A stretch of 64,000 bases of DNA from Paenibacillus sp. LHD-117 (GTDB taxonomy: Bacteria; Bacillota; Bacilli; Paenibacillales; Paenibacillaceae), in NCBI RefSeq assembly GCF_030929555.1, contig NZ_JAVFVT010000046.1, forward strand, positions 1 to 64,000. Reading direction: 5' to 3'. Shown here one piece after another: positions 35,011-43,947 of the stretch. The number at the start of each line of letters is the position of its first letter. Position 1 is the stretch's first letter. The translations under genes and the position numbers were made by a program. The notes under the pieces were generated by a model. That model worked only from the letters and a program-made list of their open reading frames with translations, was not told the DNA's origin and did not search any database.

Positions 35011-38000
35011 TTATGAGTCGATCCGCATCATCATCTCTTCCAGCAGCCGAATCCGAGCGAAGGACGCCCGCAGCAATCCGATGCCGATCTCCGGATACAG
35101 CCGGACCAGACGCGACACGTCGTCCCCGGACAGCTTGAGCACCCGTGCATCTCCCAGGAGCGACTGAGCCGTTACCGTCGATGGCGAGCCGTCGAGCGCA
35201 GACGTTACGCCGCAGACGTCGCCGGAACCCAGGACGCCGATCGTCCCCTCCCAACCGGCGGCGGATACGCTGGTGAGTTCGACATTGCCTTCGACGATGA
35301 CATACATGGCCGGATGCGCTTCGCCGCGCTTCAGAAGCGCGTCTTCGTCCGAAATCGTCTGCTCCTCCGCCACGCCCGCGATCAATCCCAGCTCCTCGAG
35401 AGACAGATCGGAGAAATACGGAACCTGCTTCAGAAATACGACTTTGTTCAACCGGCTCATCATCAGTCCTTCGTTCGTCACGGCCATCCCCCCTTTCGAT
35501 GCAGTCAACGCTTCGCTCGCCATCTCTTTCCACCAATCGTCCGTCCCTTGGAGCGCCGTTTCGAGGAGCGTCCTAGCCTGCTCCGGCTCCAGCATCGGCA
35601 GAGAAGAAGATTCCTGCTCCAGCGAGACGACCATCGCCTGGGATATTCTGCGGTCTCCGAATCCTTCCGAAAGCACTTCGAGCGCATTGCTCCTATATTC
35701 TTCTTCGGCATGCGTCACTCCGGCGCGGATCACGTCGACGGCGCGTTCATCCGTCAGCTTGGCCAGCATGCTCCACAATCCCCTGAATACGAAAGCGCGC
35801 ACTTCCCTCCAACGCATATCCGCAAGCATGGCCAGCTCTTCCTCGCCATAAGCGCGCAAGGCAGCGCCATAATCGGCCGCCTTCCCAAGCTCTGCCAGGC
35901 GGCTTATCGCCTCTTGCGCCAGCGCGCCGCGAATGTCCTCCTCGCCGAGAAGCTCGGACAATGCGATGACGGCGGAACTCCATAGCTTCGGCGACGCCTT
36001 CGGCAAGCTCGCTTGCAGCGGTTCGACGGAAGGCGCGCCGATGTCGACGAACGCCTTCGTAGATGCCGTTAACATTTCTTCGTCCATTAGCGGAAGCCTG
36101 GCGAGCAATAGCGGAATCAACGCTACGCTGCCTAGCTGTCCAAGCGCACGGATCGCGGACACCCTGGCCGCCGGATGAGGGTCATCCGCCAGTTTCATAA
36201 TGGCGGGAATAAAAGCCGTCAGACGGAGCTCGGCGATCGCCCCGCACATATAAACCGAAGCTTCGCCGCCTTCCCGGAGAATCCGGTCGATGACCTCCTT
36301 GCAAGCTTCGTAGCTTTGCTCGCGGCCAAGGGAATACATCGCCTTGACCGCCTCGGCCACGACGGACGGATGGCGATCCAACAATTTTTGGCGCAGGAAG
36401 AAAAAGGCTTGCTCCTCCAGCTGCTTCATTCTGGCGATCGCCCGCACGCCTTCCGTTCGGAGCGCATCGTCGGGCTCCTCCAGGAACCTCGCGATTTTGG
36501 CCATCGTCTGCAAATCGGCTTTCTCGAGCGTCATCGCCCTGATTGCCGCCACGCGGATGCGGTCGTTCGCGTCTTCCAGCAGCCCGAGCAGGGCGGGCAA
36601 ATCTTTCGGGTCCTTCACCTTGCCGACCAACTGGATCGCGATCTCCCTCGCGGAATCCGACGGATGCCCAAGCATGCGCCGCACTTCCGCCATCGCGGCG
36701 GGGTTCAGGCTGATTTCTTCGATCGACTCCTCGATATCCGCGGCGCTCATCGAACCGACGCTATGAACGAGCTCGCGCATATACAGCCTGCGTCCGTACC
36801 ATGCAAGCGCGAGCAGGAGCGCCGAACCCGCCAGTCCGATCAAGGAGAGCAGCAGCCAGGAGAAGCCAAAGCCCGAATGCAGGAACTGCATGCCGGCCCC
36901 GAGCAGGATGCCCGCCGAAGCGGCTATGCCCTGGGCGGCGTACCGGTAGCTGTCGCGCTGCGCGAGAGGAAGCGTTTTGAAGAATAGCTGATAGGATGGC
37001 TCCGCCGAGTAATAGAGCAGCAAGTAGAGCAGCATGTACCCGAGCGATATCATCGGCAAAGCGGCCGTGCCGCCCGCGAAGGCAACCGCCCCCGCGAACG
37101 ACAACACGTATACGCCGGCGATGATCGTCAGCATTCGGCTGGCGCCAAGCTTCTCCATCAGCTTGCCGGAGACGAGCTGGAGCAAGAACGCGAGCACGAA
37201 CAGAATCATGGTGATCATGCCGAAAAACTGGCTGAACGACTGCTCGCTGTCGTAGGCCGTTCGGGCCACGTTCAGAAACTCGTATTCCATTAGGAAATAA
37301 AGCGCCGGCATTAACGTCATCAGCAGAATGACCATAAGCAGGAACGGCGACCGCATCGCTTGCTTGAACACCGTGCCCGCTCCGACTTCCAGCTCATCCC
37401 TGGCGGCTTCGAGTCGCAAAGAGATCGGGACCAAATAGTCGTCGATCACTTTCCGGTAGCGGCGCCATACGAGCAGAAGAAGCAAACATCCCGCCGCGTA
37501 GATCGCCACGGGACCGAAGGCCAGGCTAATGAGCTGAGCCAGCAAGCCGGCCGTCGCGCCGCCGAGCGTCGCCGATCCGACGAACACCGGCATGAGCCGT
37601 TTCGCTTGCTGAGTCGAGCATAGATCGATCGCCAGGCTCCAAAGCAGCAAGGTTTGCTGCCGGACCACGAAGTTTGACGCGATGAAGAGCACCGGATAAT
37701 ACCAGCGGGCATCCATGCCGAACCCTTGAAGCGCGAGCAGGATCGCCGCGTTCGCGCCCACGATGCCGATCATGAGGCCGTACATGACCCGCATCAGCTT
37801 CGGCTTCGGAAGTTTGGCGGCGAGCCAGGACAGAAGCCAGGCTTCGAGCGGCAAGACGAACGCCTCCGCCGCGTACACGTAGGGCAAATATTCGCTGCCG
37901 AACCTTTGGTTGAACAGCGTCATGAAACTATTGTAGTTCAGCATCTCCGCGATGCCGCACACAAAAAAAACAGGTGCCATCAAGAGCAGCTTACGCTGAT

Positions 38001-38040
38001 CCTCCGGACGGGCACCGACGGCACGCAAAAATCCGTTCAT
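35011..38040 (-). CDS. Nucleotide-transporter-like membrane domain fused to HEAT repeats and a cyclic-nucleotide-binding domain
   Basis: This 1009-residue fusion has three parts. Residues 1-430 have about twelve membrane helices and resemble MFS/Npt-type ATP:ADP translocases. Residues about 440-850 are helical HEAT-like repeats (for example DPKDLPALLGLLEDANDRIR and PHPAARVSAIRALGQLGSVA). Residues about 870-990 form a cyclic-nucleotide-binding domain (YFSDLSLEEL, then ILKRGEAHPAMYVIVEGNVE and GDVCGVTSALDG). The phosphate-binding cassette lacks an obvious consensus RxA arginine, so ligand binding is uncertain. It ends the operon of the degenerate cyclase and GNAT genes beside the eCIS. Start ATG with AAGGAGA upstream. 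Confidence 0.85.
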   Translation of the reverse strand: MNGFLRAVGARPEDQRKLLLMAPVFFVCGIAEMLNYNSFMTLFNQRFGSEYLPYVYAAEAFVLPLEAWLLSWLAAKLPKPKLMRVMYGLMIGIVGANAAILLALQGFGMDARWYYPVLFIASNFVVRQQTLLLWSLAIDLCSTQQAKRLMPVFVGSATLGGATAGLLAQLISLAFGPVAIYAAGCLLLLLVWRRYRKVIDDYLVPISLRLEAARDELEVGAGTVFKQAMRSPFLLMVILLMTLMPALYFLMEYEFLNVARTAYDSEQSFSQFFGMITMILFVLAFLLQLVSGKLMEKLGASRMLTIIAGVYVLSFAGAVAFAGGTAALPMISLGYMLLYLLLYYSAEPSYQLFFKTLPLAQRDSYRYAAQGIAASAGILLGAGMQFLHSGFGFSWLLLSLIGLAGSALLLALAWYGRRLYMRELVHSVGSMSAADIEESIEEISLNPAAMAEVRRMLGHPSDSAREIAIQLVGKVKDPKDLPALLGLLEDANDRIRVAAIRAMTLEKADLQTMAKIARFLEEPDDALRTEGVRAIARMKQLEEQAFFFLRQKLLDRHPSVVAEAVKAMYSLGREQSYEACKEVIDRILREGGEASVYMCGAIAELRLTAFIPAIMKLADDPHPAARVSAIRALGQLGSVALIPLLLARLPLMDEEMLTASTKAFVDIGAPSVEPLQASLPKASPKLWSSAVIALSELLGEEDIRGALAQEAISRLAELGKAADYGAALRAYGEEELAMLADMRWREVRAFVFRGLWSMLAKLTDERAVDVIRAGVTHAEEEYRSNALEVLSEGFGDRRISQAMVVSLEQESSSLPMLEPEQARTLLETALQGTDDWWKEMASEALTASKGGMAVTNEGLMMSRLNKVVFLKQVPYFSDLSLEELGLIAGVAEEQTISDEDALLKRGEAHPAMYVIVEGNVELTSVSAAGWEGTIGVLGSGDVCGVTSALDGSPSTVTAQSLLGDARVLKLSGDDVSRLVRLYPEIGIGLLRASFARIRLLEEMMMRIDS

Positions 38041-38050
38041 AATATTCTCC

Positions 38051-38548
38051 TTAAATCAGCTTGCGGTGATAGATGAGCCGGTCTTCCCCATCGTAATAAT
38101 AGTCGGGACAACGCCCGACCAAAGAAAAACCAAGCTTCAGGAACATCCTCTGAATCGCGGCGTATTCCGGCAGATCGCAGGTGTACGTTACGATGTAACG
38201 GGCATCCTGCTCTTGCAAATAACGAAACATCTCTTCAATGAACCTCGCCGCGAGTCCGCTTCTGCGGTAATCCTTGTGAACGACGAGATAATCCCAGTTA
38301 TACCCGCCCGTTCCTTGCTCGTTCTGGGCGATGCAGTTGATGCCCGCGATTTTTCCATGTTCGTTGCGGGCGAACCAGAACGTGCAGTCCCCCTGCAAAG
38401 CCCGATATGGAAGCTCTCGAAAATGTTTAAGCTCGCCCGGCGTGTAGTGCGTATCGTCAAACGAGCTGTCCGACAGCAGAAACTCGCTGATCTCCTCCGC
38501 CGTTTGCCTATCCGCAAGGAGCTCGATCAGACTTGATTGAACCAGCAT
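38051..38548 (-). CDS. GNAT-family N-acetyltransferase
   Basis: This 165-residue GNAT protein has the acetyl-CoA-binding loop VVHKDYRRSGLAARFIEEMF (motif A, R/Q-x-x-G-x-G/A variant) and a C-terminal LGFSLVGR segment. I place the start at the ATG at 38548, with GGAGG nine bases upstream; a longer frame to 38641 would overlap the cyclase-like gene. It lies between the cyclase-like and CNBD genes in one operon, 10 bases before the latter. The substrate is unknown; modification of an injection-system part is a free guess. Confidence 0.85.
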   Translation of the reverse strand: MLVQSSLIELLADRQTAEEISEFLLSDSSFDDTHYTPGELKHFRELPYRALQGDCTFWFARNEHGKIAGINCIAQNEQGTGGYNWDYLVVHKDYRRSGLAARFIEEMFRYLQEQDARYIVTYTCDLPEYAAIQRMFLKLGFSLVGRCPDYYYDGEDRLIYHRKLI

Positions 38549-38580
38549 GCTTCCCCGCCTCCGTTTCTCTATCTCATCCG

Positions 38581-41349
38581 CTATACGGCAAGCGTTCCGT
38601 TCCAGCCTTCGGATGATCCCTTCTGGTAATACTCGTCGCATAAGTAGAAGTAGAGCTTGGCCGCCTTGTCGAACCGATTGACCTTAATCACTTCGATGAA
38701 CGTCTCCCGCGCGTCGAAGAACCGGCCCTCCTGGCATAAGCGAATGCCCTTCTCGAACATCGCCTTCGTACGATCCTTCAACTGGCGTTCCTTGTCCGTA
38801 TCGCCTTCGTAGACGTCGATCAGCTCAACCGATTCGTCTTTGCCTTCCATGCCGACGCGGCCCAAATACCGGTGCCTGATTCGCTCGGGCGCGCGCAGCT
38901 GGTCGAAGAACGACTTCGTGACCAGCACCGATGCGCCCATCGTGTCGGACAGACGTTCCAGCGCGGTCGTGACGTTGACGTCGTCGGAGATGACGTTGCC
39001 CTCCATCCGCTGATCCTCGCCGACGATCCCGAGCATGAGCGGCCCTTTGTGAATGGCCATGCCCATGTCGACGGGCCGGTAACCAGCGGCTATTAAGCTG
39101 TCGTTATAAGCCGCGAGCTCCCTGCGAATGGCAATGGCCGCGCGGATCGCGTCCTCCGCCCTGCCGGGGAACAGCGCCATGAAGCCCGCCCCCAAATATT
39201 TGCTGACGAGTCCTTCCTCCTGCCGCACGAAAGGACTGAACCGCTTAAGGAAGCCGTTCATGAAATCGAAATTCTGCTTCGGGGACAGCTGCTTGGACAG
39301 CTGGTTGAAGGAACGAATGTTGGCCACCATGACCGACATGTTGCCCTGAACCTGATCGCCGAGATGGACTTCGGTGATCCCTTTTTTGCCTAAGTATTTG
39401 AAAAATTGCTGCGGCACGAACCGGTGCGACGCTTCGCTGAACGTCGTGATGTCCTTGATATACGTCCGGATATGCTGGGCCATCCGATTAAATTGCTCGC
39501 CCAAGTCGCCGACCTCGTCCTGCGAGCGAATATTCACCCTGACGTCCCAATTGCCGCTGGCCATCTCCATGACGCTCCGGCGCAGCTTCCTCAGCGAGCG
39601 GAGCAGCCAATACGTGACGCCAAGCACAAGCGCGATAATGACGAGGCTTATCAGCCCGATATTGCGCAGAATGTTTTGGTAGATCGTTTGATTGGATTTG
39701 TATAGCACGTTCAAATCGCTGCCCGTCTCGTAAACGCCGACAACCTTGCCGGCGGAATCATAGACCGGTCCGATCGCGTACAGCCACTTCCCCGTCGCGT
39801 CTTCCCAGCGGTCGGAAACGATGGCTCCGCTGTCCACGACCGGCTTGTTGGTCTCGCTCAGCGCGAACGGCTTGAACATGTTCACGCCGTCGTCATCGTC
39901 CATAATGACGAAAAACTCGCCGTTCTCGTATTTGTACAACGTGCTGTAAAGCCCTTGCCGGACGGACGGCTCCTCGTTCTCGTACAGGAAGCCCATCTTC
40001 GCGCGCAGCGCCTCGTAATCCGCGTTGCCATAGTCGCTCGGCGAGTTCAGCCGGCTCAGTTGATCCCCGTCGATGATGGATTGCCCGTTCCGCGCGAGCA
40101 GCGAAAGCTGCCGCTGCATCTCCTCTTCCATTCGCCCGGAGAAGCTGTCATAGATAAAGTTGGAAAGCAGGATCATCGATACGACCAGAATCGGAACGAT
40201 GGCGAATACTTGCTTGAAGAATAACGATACGCGCCGGTTCAGCCAATGCACGTAGATCATTCTCAGCATAGCCGCAAGCACGACGGCCAGGAGCAACGCG
40301 GCGGACCACGCGATCCAGCCCTGACGGAACTCCGACTTGCCGTAAGCCAGCGCGGACGTTACGCGGGAGCTCTGCTTGTCCGGCGGCACGGTTACGATTC
40401 TGTCGTCCAGCGCCAGCTGCATTCCGCCTTGCCGATCGATCGCGAGATCCATCAGTTCCAAATATTCGGCGCCGCCCGATCGTTCGGACAACTCGTCTTC
40501 CGTCAACTCCGTGCGAATGTCTGCCGGGTTGGAAACGCTAATACTGGAGACCGCGTTAACCAGCCTGTCGATAAAATACAACCGTCCTTCATGCAGTTGA
40601 AGCACCTCGGGGAAGTTGCGGCTTGTCCGTTCCGATTCCGGCAGCGGATAAATTTTCTCGCTTTCCCCCTCCGCCGTCACGTGATAAATCGCGCCTCGAC
40701 GCGTGGAATAGTAGATTTCGCCCTTCTCGTAACCCGCGACTTCCGACAAGTAACGGTCTTCAGGCAGCGCGAACCGAAGCATCCCTTCGGCTTCCCCGCC
40801 CGTCAGAGGGACGCGAAACAAGCCTATGCCGGCCTCCGCCTCGTCGACGTAGAAATAAACGTAGTCCCCAGCCGACTGAACGCCTTTGATCTGGCCGATC
40901 CGCTTATTGCTGCCAGATCCTTCGTGAGCATACAACAGCAAGCCGTCAATATCTCCTTGGGCGTAGCGCATAAGTCTTTCTTCCTGTACGTACAGCCCGT
41001 ATTCGTCCAGCACCGTGTCGAGCGCGATCATGCTGCCGTCGTCCGCCGCCGCCACCTCCGTGAAGCCATGGCTGCCGCCTTCCTCCTCGCCCAGCTTCAC
41101 ATCCTGCCGCAGAACGTTGTCCGCGCCGAGCTGGATAAGCTCCTTTCGGGAATCCGCGATGGCATGGACGAGACCGTTCGGTCCTATCGAAGTTTTGGAC
41201 AGATAAGTCAGCGGGCGATCCCGCTCGAACGGCATAGATTCCAAATGCGTCCGGTTCGCGGACACGAGCCAGCCCAGGCCGACCGCGAGCGCGAGCAGCA
41301 ACAATATGATCGGTGACTTTCGCATGAACACCATCGCTTTCGATTGCAT
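38581..41349 (-). CDS. Membrane sensor with HAMP and degenerate class III nucleotide cyclase domain
   Basis: This 922-residue protein has an N-terminal helix (11-30), an extracytoplasmic propeller-like region (40-345), helices at 348-366 and 380-400, a Cache-like sensor loop (401-558), a helix at 560-582, HAMP (580-632), a class III cyclase domain (about 665-830) and a TPR-like tail. Key cyclase positions differ from consensus: the first metal Asp is Asn677 (VANIRSF), the second is Ala721 (KYLGAGFMALF) and the transition-state Arg is Ala796 (NVTTAL). It is therefore probably a pseudoenzyme. It is transcribed divergently from the PAAR/MORN operon. The exact start is unsure, since no good ribosome binding site precedes 41349. 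Confidence 0.85.
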   Translation of the reverse strand: MQSKAMVFMRKSPIILLLLALAVGLGWLVSANRTHLESMPFERDRPLTYLSKTSIGPNGLVHAIADSRKELIQLGADNVLRQDVKLGEEEGGSHGFTEVAAADDGSMIALDTVLDEYGLYVQEERLMRYAQGDIDGLLLYAHEGSGSNKRIGQIKGVQSAGDYVYFYVDEAEAGIGLFRVPLTGGEAEGMLRFALPEDRYLSEVAGYEKGEIYYSTRRGAIYHVTAEGESEKIYPLPESERTSRNFPEVLQLHEGRLYFIDRLVNAVSSISVSNPADIRTELTEDELSERSGGAEYLELMDLAIDRQGGMQLALDDRIVTVPPDKQSSRVTSALAYGKSEFRQGWIAWSAALLLAVVLAAMLRMIYVHWLNRRVSLFFKQVFAIVPILVVSMILLSNFIYDSFSGRMEEEMQRQLSLLARNGQSIIDGDQLSRLNSPSDYGNADYEALRAKMGFLYENEEPSVRQGLYSTLYKYENGEFFVIMDDDDGVNMFKPFALSETNKPVVDSGAIVSDRWEDATGKWLYAIGPVYDSAGKVVGVYETGSDLNVLYKSNQTIYQNILRNIGLISLVIIALVLGVTYWLLRSLRKLRRSVMEMASGNWDVRVNIRSQDEVGDLGEQFNRMAQHIRTYIKDITTFSEASHRFVPQQFFKYLGKKGITEVHLGDQVQGNMSVMVANIRSFNQLSKQLSPKQNFDFMNGFLKRFSPFVRQEEGLVSKYLGAGFMALFPGRAEDAIRAAIAIRRELAAYNDSLIAAGYRPVDMGMAIHKGPLMLGIVGEDQRMEGNVISDDVNVTTALERLSDTMGASVLVTKSFFDQLRAPERIRHRYLGRVGMEGKDESVELIDVYEGDTDKERQLKDRTKAMFEKGIRLCQEGRFFDARETFIEVIKVNRFDKAAKLYFYLCDEYYQKGSSEGWNGTLAV

Positions 41350-41364
41350 GAATTTTCTATTTCT

Positions 41365-41474
41365 ATAGTACTATATGTTTAATAGATTGGCATCCTTTTC
41401 CTATGAATTTTATGGCGATTGCTAGCGACCCTTGCAGGTTTATGTTGAGCGCGATAGAGGCTTATAGTACTATG
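41365..41474. promoter_or_regulatory. Two ATAGTACTAT palindromes between divergent operons
   Basis: The perfect 10-base palindrome ATAGTACTAT occurs at 41365-41374 and again at 41464-41473, 99 bases apart. It lies in the 193-base space between the cyclase-like gene and the PAAR-like gene. Such paired palindromes are typical of operator sites. No regulator is known for them. Confidence 0.6.
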
Positions 41475-41504
41475 AGAATTAGCAGATATTTCATAGTAGA
41501 GAGA

Positions 41505-41522
41505 GGGGGCCTTAGGGCCCCC
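41505..41522. other. GC hairpin upstream of the PAAR-like gene
   Basis: GGGGGCC-ttag-GGCCCCC forms a tight 7-bp stem 20 bases before the PAAR start codon, in an otherwise AT-rich stretch. There is no T-run, so it is more likely a 5'-leader structure than a terminator. Confidence 0.55.
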
Positions 41523-41542
41523 TGCTCACGGAAAGGATCGTC

Positions 41543-41929
41543 ATGGGACAATTAGTGTGCGGCGGGGCCATGCTGCAGTGCAGCTTCGGAGCCGCTCCAA
41601 GCAGTTTCGTCACCTTGCCGGCCAACCGGGTCGTAAATGCCATGCCGGCGGCCAATATTATGGACAACAAGCCAATGGTGAACATCTTGCCCTTCGGCAT
41701 GTGCAATTCCTTGGCCAATCCGACAGTGGCGTCGGCAACGGCCGCCGCTCTAGGAGCGCTTACCCCGATGCCCTGCATCCCGGTTACCGCCGCGCCTTGG
41801 GCGCCGGGTTCGCCGACCGTGCTCATCGGCAACATGCCCGCGCTGAACAATTCGTCCAAATGCATGTGCAACTGGGGCGGCGTCATCTCCGTAGCCAATC
41901 CCGGCCAAATGACGATACAGGTGCCCTAA
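41543..41929 (+). CDS. PAAR-like spike tip protein (DUF4280)
   Basis: This 128-residue Pro/Ala/Cys-rich protein matches DUF4280, a PAAR-like family found as spike tips in contractile injection systems. Typical segments are GGAMLQCSFGAAPSSF near the N-terminus, IMDNKPMVNILPFGMC, PTVASATAAALGALTPMPC and the closing CMCNWGGVISVANPG. The cysteines and histidine-poor design suggest metal or disulfide stabilisation of the sharp tip. It would cap the gpV-like trimer encoded at 53634-54359. It stops one base before the MORN protein begins, so the two are translationally coupled. Confidence 0.88.
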   Translation: MGQLVCGGAMLQCSFGAAPSSFVTLPANRVVNAMPAANIMDNKPMVNILPFGMCNSLANPTVASATAAALGALTPMPCIPVTAAPWAPGSPTVLIGNMPALNNSSKCMCNWGGVISVANPGQMTIQVP

Positions 41930-41930
41930 C

Positions 41931-43787
41931 ATGATCGAAGCGATTCTGAAGCCGATCTTCAAACCGATCCAGCGGATGATCATCCGGCCGATCAAACAAG
42001 CGAAGACGCTGCCCAAGCGCCTGCTCGTCATGCTGCGGAAGTTTCTCGTCACGGCGCTGTTCGGCCCGCTCCGCTCGCTCGACAACTACTTGCGGCTGGG
42101 CAGCTATTACATCGCGAAGAAGCTGATCGCGCTGGTCGTCGTCCTTTCTCTCATCATCGTTTATTTCGGTTTCATCAATCCGCCGGGCTTCCTGAACAAA
42201 TGGCTCGGCAAGACGCCGCAACTCGAGGCGGCCGCCCTTGCGGGCAGCGGCTTCAGCGGCACGGCGACCGTGAACGGAGAAGACGGCTGCCTTCTCTACG
42301 AAGGCGGTCTCGCCGACGGCTTATATGCGGGCGAAGGCAAGCTGTATTATCCGAACGGCGCGCTCCGCTATCGAGGCGCGTTCGACAAAGGGCTCATGAC
42401 CGGCGACGGCGAGCTGTACGCCGAGGACGGAACGCTGCTTTACCGCGGACAATTCGCGAACGACGCGTACAATGGCGGCGGCGTTCTATACGCTTCCGGC
42501 GGTACGGTCAGCTATGAAGGCGGATTCCTGTCCGGCAAGTTCGACGGCGAAGGCGTCGCGTATAACAAGGACGGGACCGTGTTGTACGCGGGAAGCTTCG
42601 CCCAAGGCATGTACGAAGGGGAAGGCAAGCTCTCCGGCGAGGACGGAAAGCCGGTCTACGAGGGGGCTTTCGCGGCGGGTGTCTACGAAGGGGCGGGCAA
42701 GCTCTTCGGCCCGCAAGGCACCGTGACCTACGAAGGCATGTTCGCCGCAGGCAAGGCGTCCGGAACCGGCAAGGAGCTGTACCCGTCCGGCTTCGTGAAG
42801 TACGAAGGCGAATTTCTGCTTGGCGCGTACCATGGCGCGGGAACGTTGTTCGACGAGACGGGGAAACCCGTCTACGTCGGCGCTTTCCTTAGCGGGGCGA
42901 AGAGCGGAACCGGCGAGACCTACGACCAAGCCGGGGTCGTTCGTTACGCGGGCCAATATGCGCAGGGTCAATACCATGGCGTCGGCACGTTGTTCGACGC
43001 GGACGGCGCGATCGCGTACAAAGGTTTTTTCCGCGGCGGAGCCGCGTGGGCCGAAGGATTCGTCGGCATCTCGCTGGCGAAGCTGCAAGAAACGCTTGGC
43101 GCGGCCGATCCCGCGCCTCCGGCCGATGAACCGCTGCTGCCGGAGCTTCCTCCCGAGGGCGAATCCGGCGCGCCGGCGAACGAAGAAGGCGCAAGCGCCG
43201 ATGCGGGGGCATCTGGTAGCGGTGCAGGCGGCGCGCTTCAACCGGGCGGAGACTCGACATCAACGGGCGGAACGGGCGGGACCCCGACCGGCTCCGCCTC
43301 TGCAACAGGCGGAGCCGCGGCGGCAAGCGGCGACGGCTCGACGTCTGGCGTTTCGACGGGCGGCGCAAGCGGCAACGCTGCTGAGAACGGCAGCGGAGAC
43401 TCGACTGCCGGCGGCAATGAAAGCCTAGCCTCCGGAGGGACAACGGGCGGAAACGATTCGGCCGGCGAACCGCTTGCGGAAGATGCCTTGCCGACGATGC
43501 CCGCGACTCAGCTGCTGACGTATGGCTCCATGGGCATGTCCTTCTTGTTAACCGCCGACGAAGACAATCCGGAATCGTTCGCCGTCACCAAGCTGTCGAC
43601 CTGGAACCAAACGATCATGCAGCCCGCCTACAAGCGATTGACCGACTCCAAAGCCGTCTCGGTCAAGGAAACGCTGGCGAACGGCAGAACGAGCGTCCGT
43701 TTCGTCTCCGGCCAGGTGCTCCTGACTTTCATCTTCAACAAGGACAAGCTCGTTCGCATGGAGCTTGACCAGATCCAGCCCGAGTAA
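41931..43787 (+). CDS. Membrane-anchored MORN-repeat protein of the eCIS locus
   Basis: This 618-residue protein has a basic amphipathic N-terminus (1-60) and one membrane helix (about 64-81). About eleven MORN-like repeats of 23-24 residues follow (121-390; YEGxFxxGxxxGxGxL). Next come a 110-residue Gly/Ser/Ala/Thr-rich linker (about 395-505) and a compact C-terminal domain (515-618). MORN repeats form extended beta structures that often contact lipids or proteins. Directly coupled to the PAAR-like gene, it could be a membrane docking factor, chaperone or cargo. The topology suggests MORN repeats outside or inside depending on helix orientation, which the basic N-terminus predicts as outside. 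Confidence 0.82.
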   Translation: MIEAILKPIFKPIQRMIIRPIKQAKTLPKRLLVMLRKFLVTALFGPLRSLDNYLRLGSYYIAKKLIALVVVLSLIIVYFGFINPPGFLNKWLGKTPQLEAAALAGSGFSGTATVNGEDGCLLYEGGLADGLYAGEGKLYYPNGALRYRGAFDKGLMTGDGELYAEDGTLLYRGQFANDAYNGGGVLYASGGTVSYEGGFLSGKFDGEGVAYNKDGTVLYAGSFAQGMYEGEGKLSGEDGKPVYEGAFAAGVYEGAGKLFGPQGTVTYEGMFAAGKASGTGKELYPSGFVKYEGEFLLGAYHGAGTLFDETGKPVYVGAFLSGAKSGTGETYDQAGVVRYAGQYAQGQYHGVGTLFDADGAIAYKGFFRGGAAWAEGFVGISLAKLQETLGAADPAPPADEPLLPELPPEGESGAPANEEGASADAGASGSGAGGALQPGGDSTSTGGTGGTPTGSASATGGAAAASGDGSTSGVSTGGASGNAAENGSGDSTAGGNESLASGGTTGGNDSAGEPLAEDALPTMPATQLLTYGSMGMSFLLTADEDNPESFAVTKLSTWNQTIMQPAYKRLTDSKAVSVKETLANGRTSVRFVSGQVLLTFIFNKDKLVRMELDQIQPE

Positions 43788-43790
43788 GCC

Positions 43791-43888
43791 AAGGTGAAAC
43801 GGCTGTCGCCGTTCTTTGGAGGCGCAGCGCGTTTCATTCCGAGAAATATAAGCACAGTATAGAGAAAACTTATACTTTCTTATATTTA
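43791..43888 (+). repeat. 98-nt direct repeat, copy 2
   Basis: This is the second copy of the repeat at 34863-34960, in the same orientation, with differences mainly in the hairpin loop region (GTTCTTTGGAGGCGC against GTCCATTGACGGCGA). It begins four bases after the MORN gene stop codon. Confidence 0.85.
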
Positions 43889-43891
43889 AAT

Positions 43892-43938
43892 AAAAACGCC
43901 AACCTTCTGCTTCGAACAGAGGGTTGGCGTTTATTTTT
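43892..43938. terminator. Bidirectional terminator between MORN and eCIS operons
   Basis: AAAAACGCCAACC...GGGTTGGCGTTTATTTTTT forms a strong stem. It separates the plus-strand PAAR-MORN operon from the end of the minus-strand eCIS operon. Confidence 0.9.
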
Positions 43939-43947
43939 TGTTTGCCG

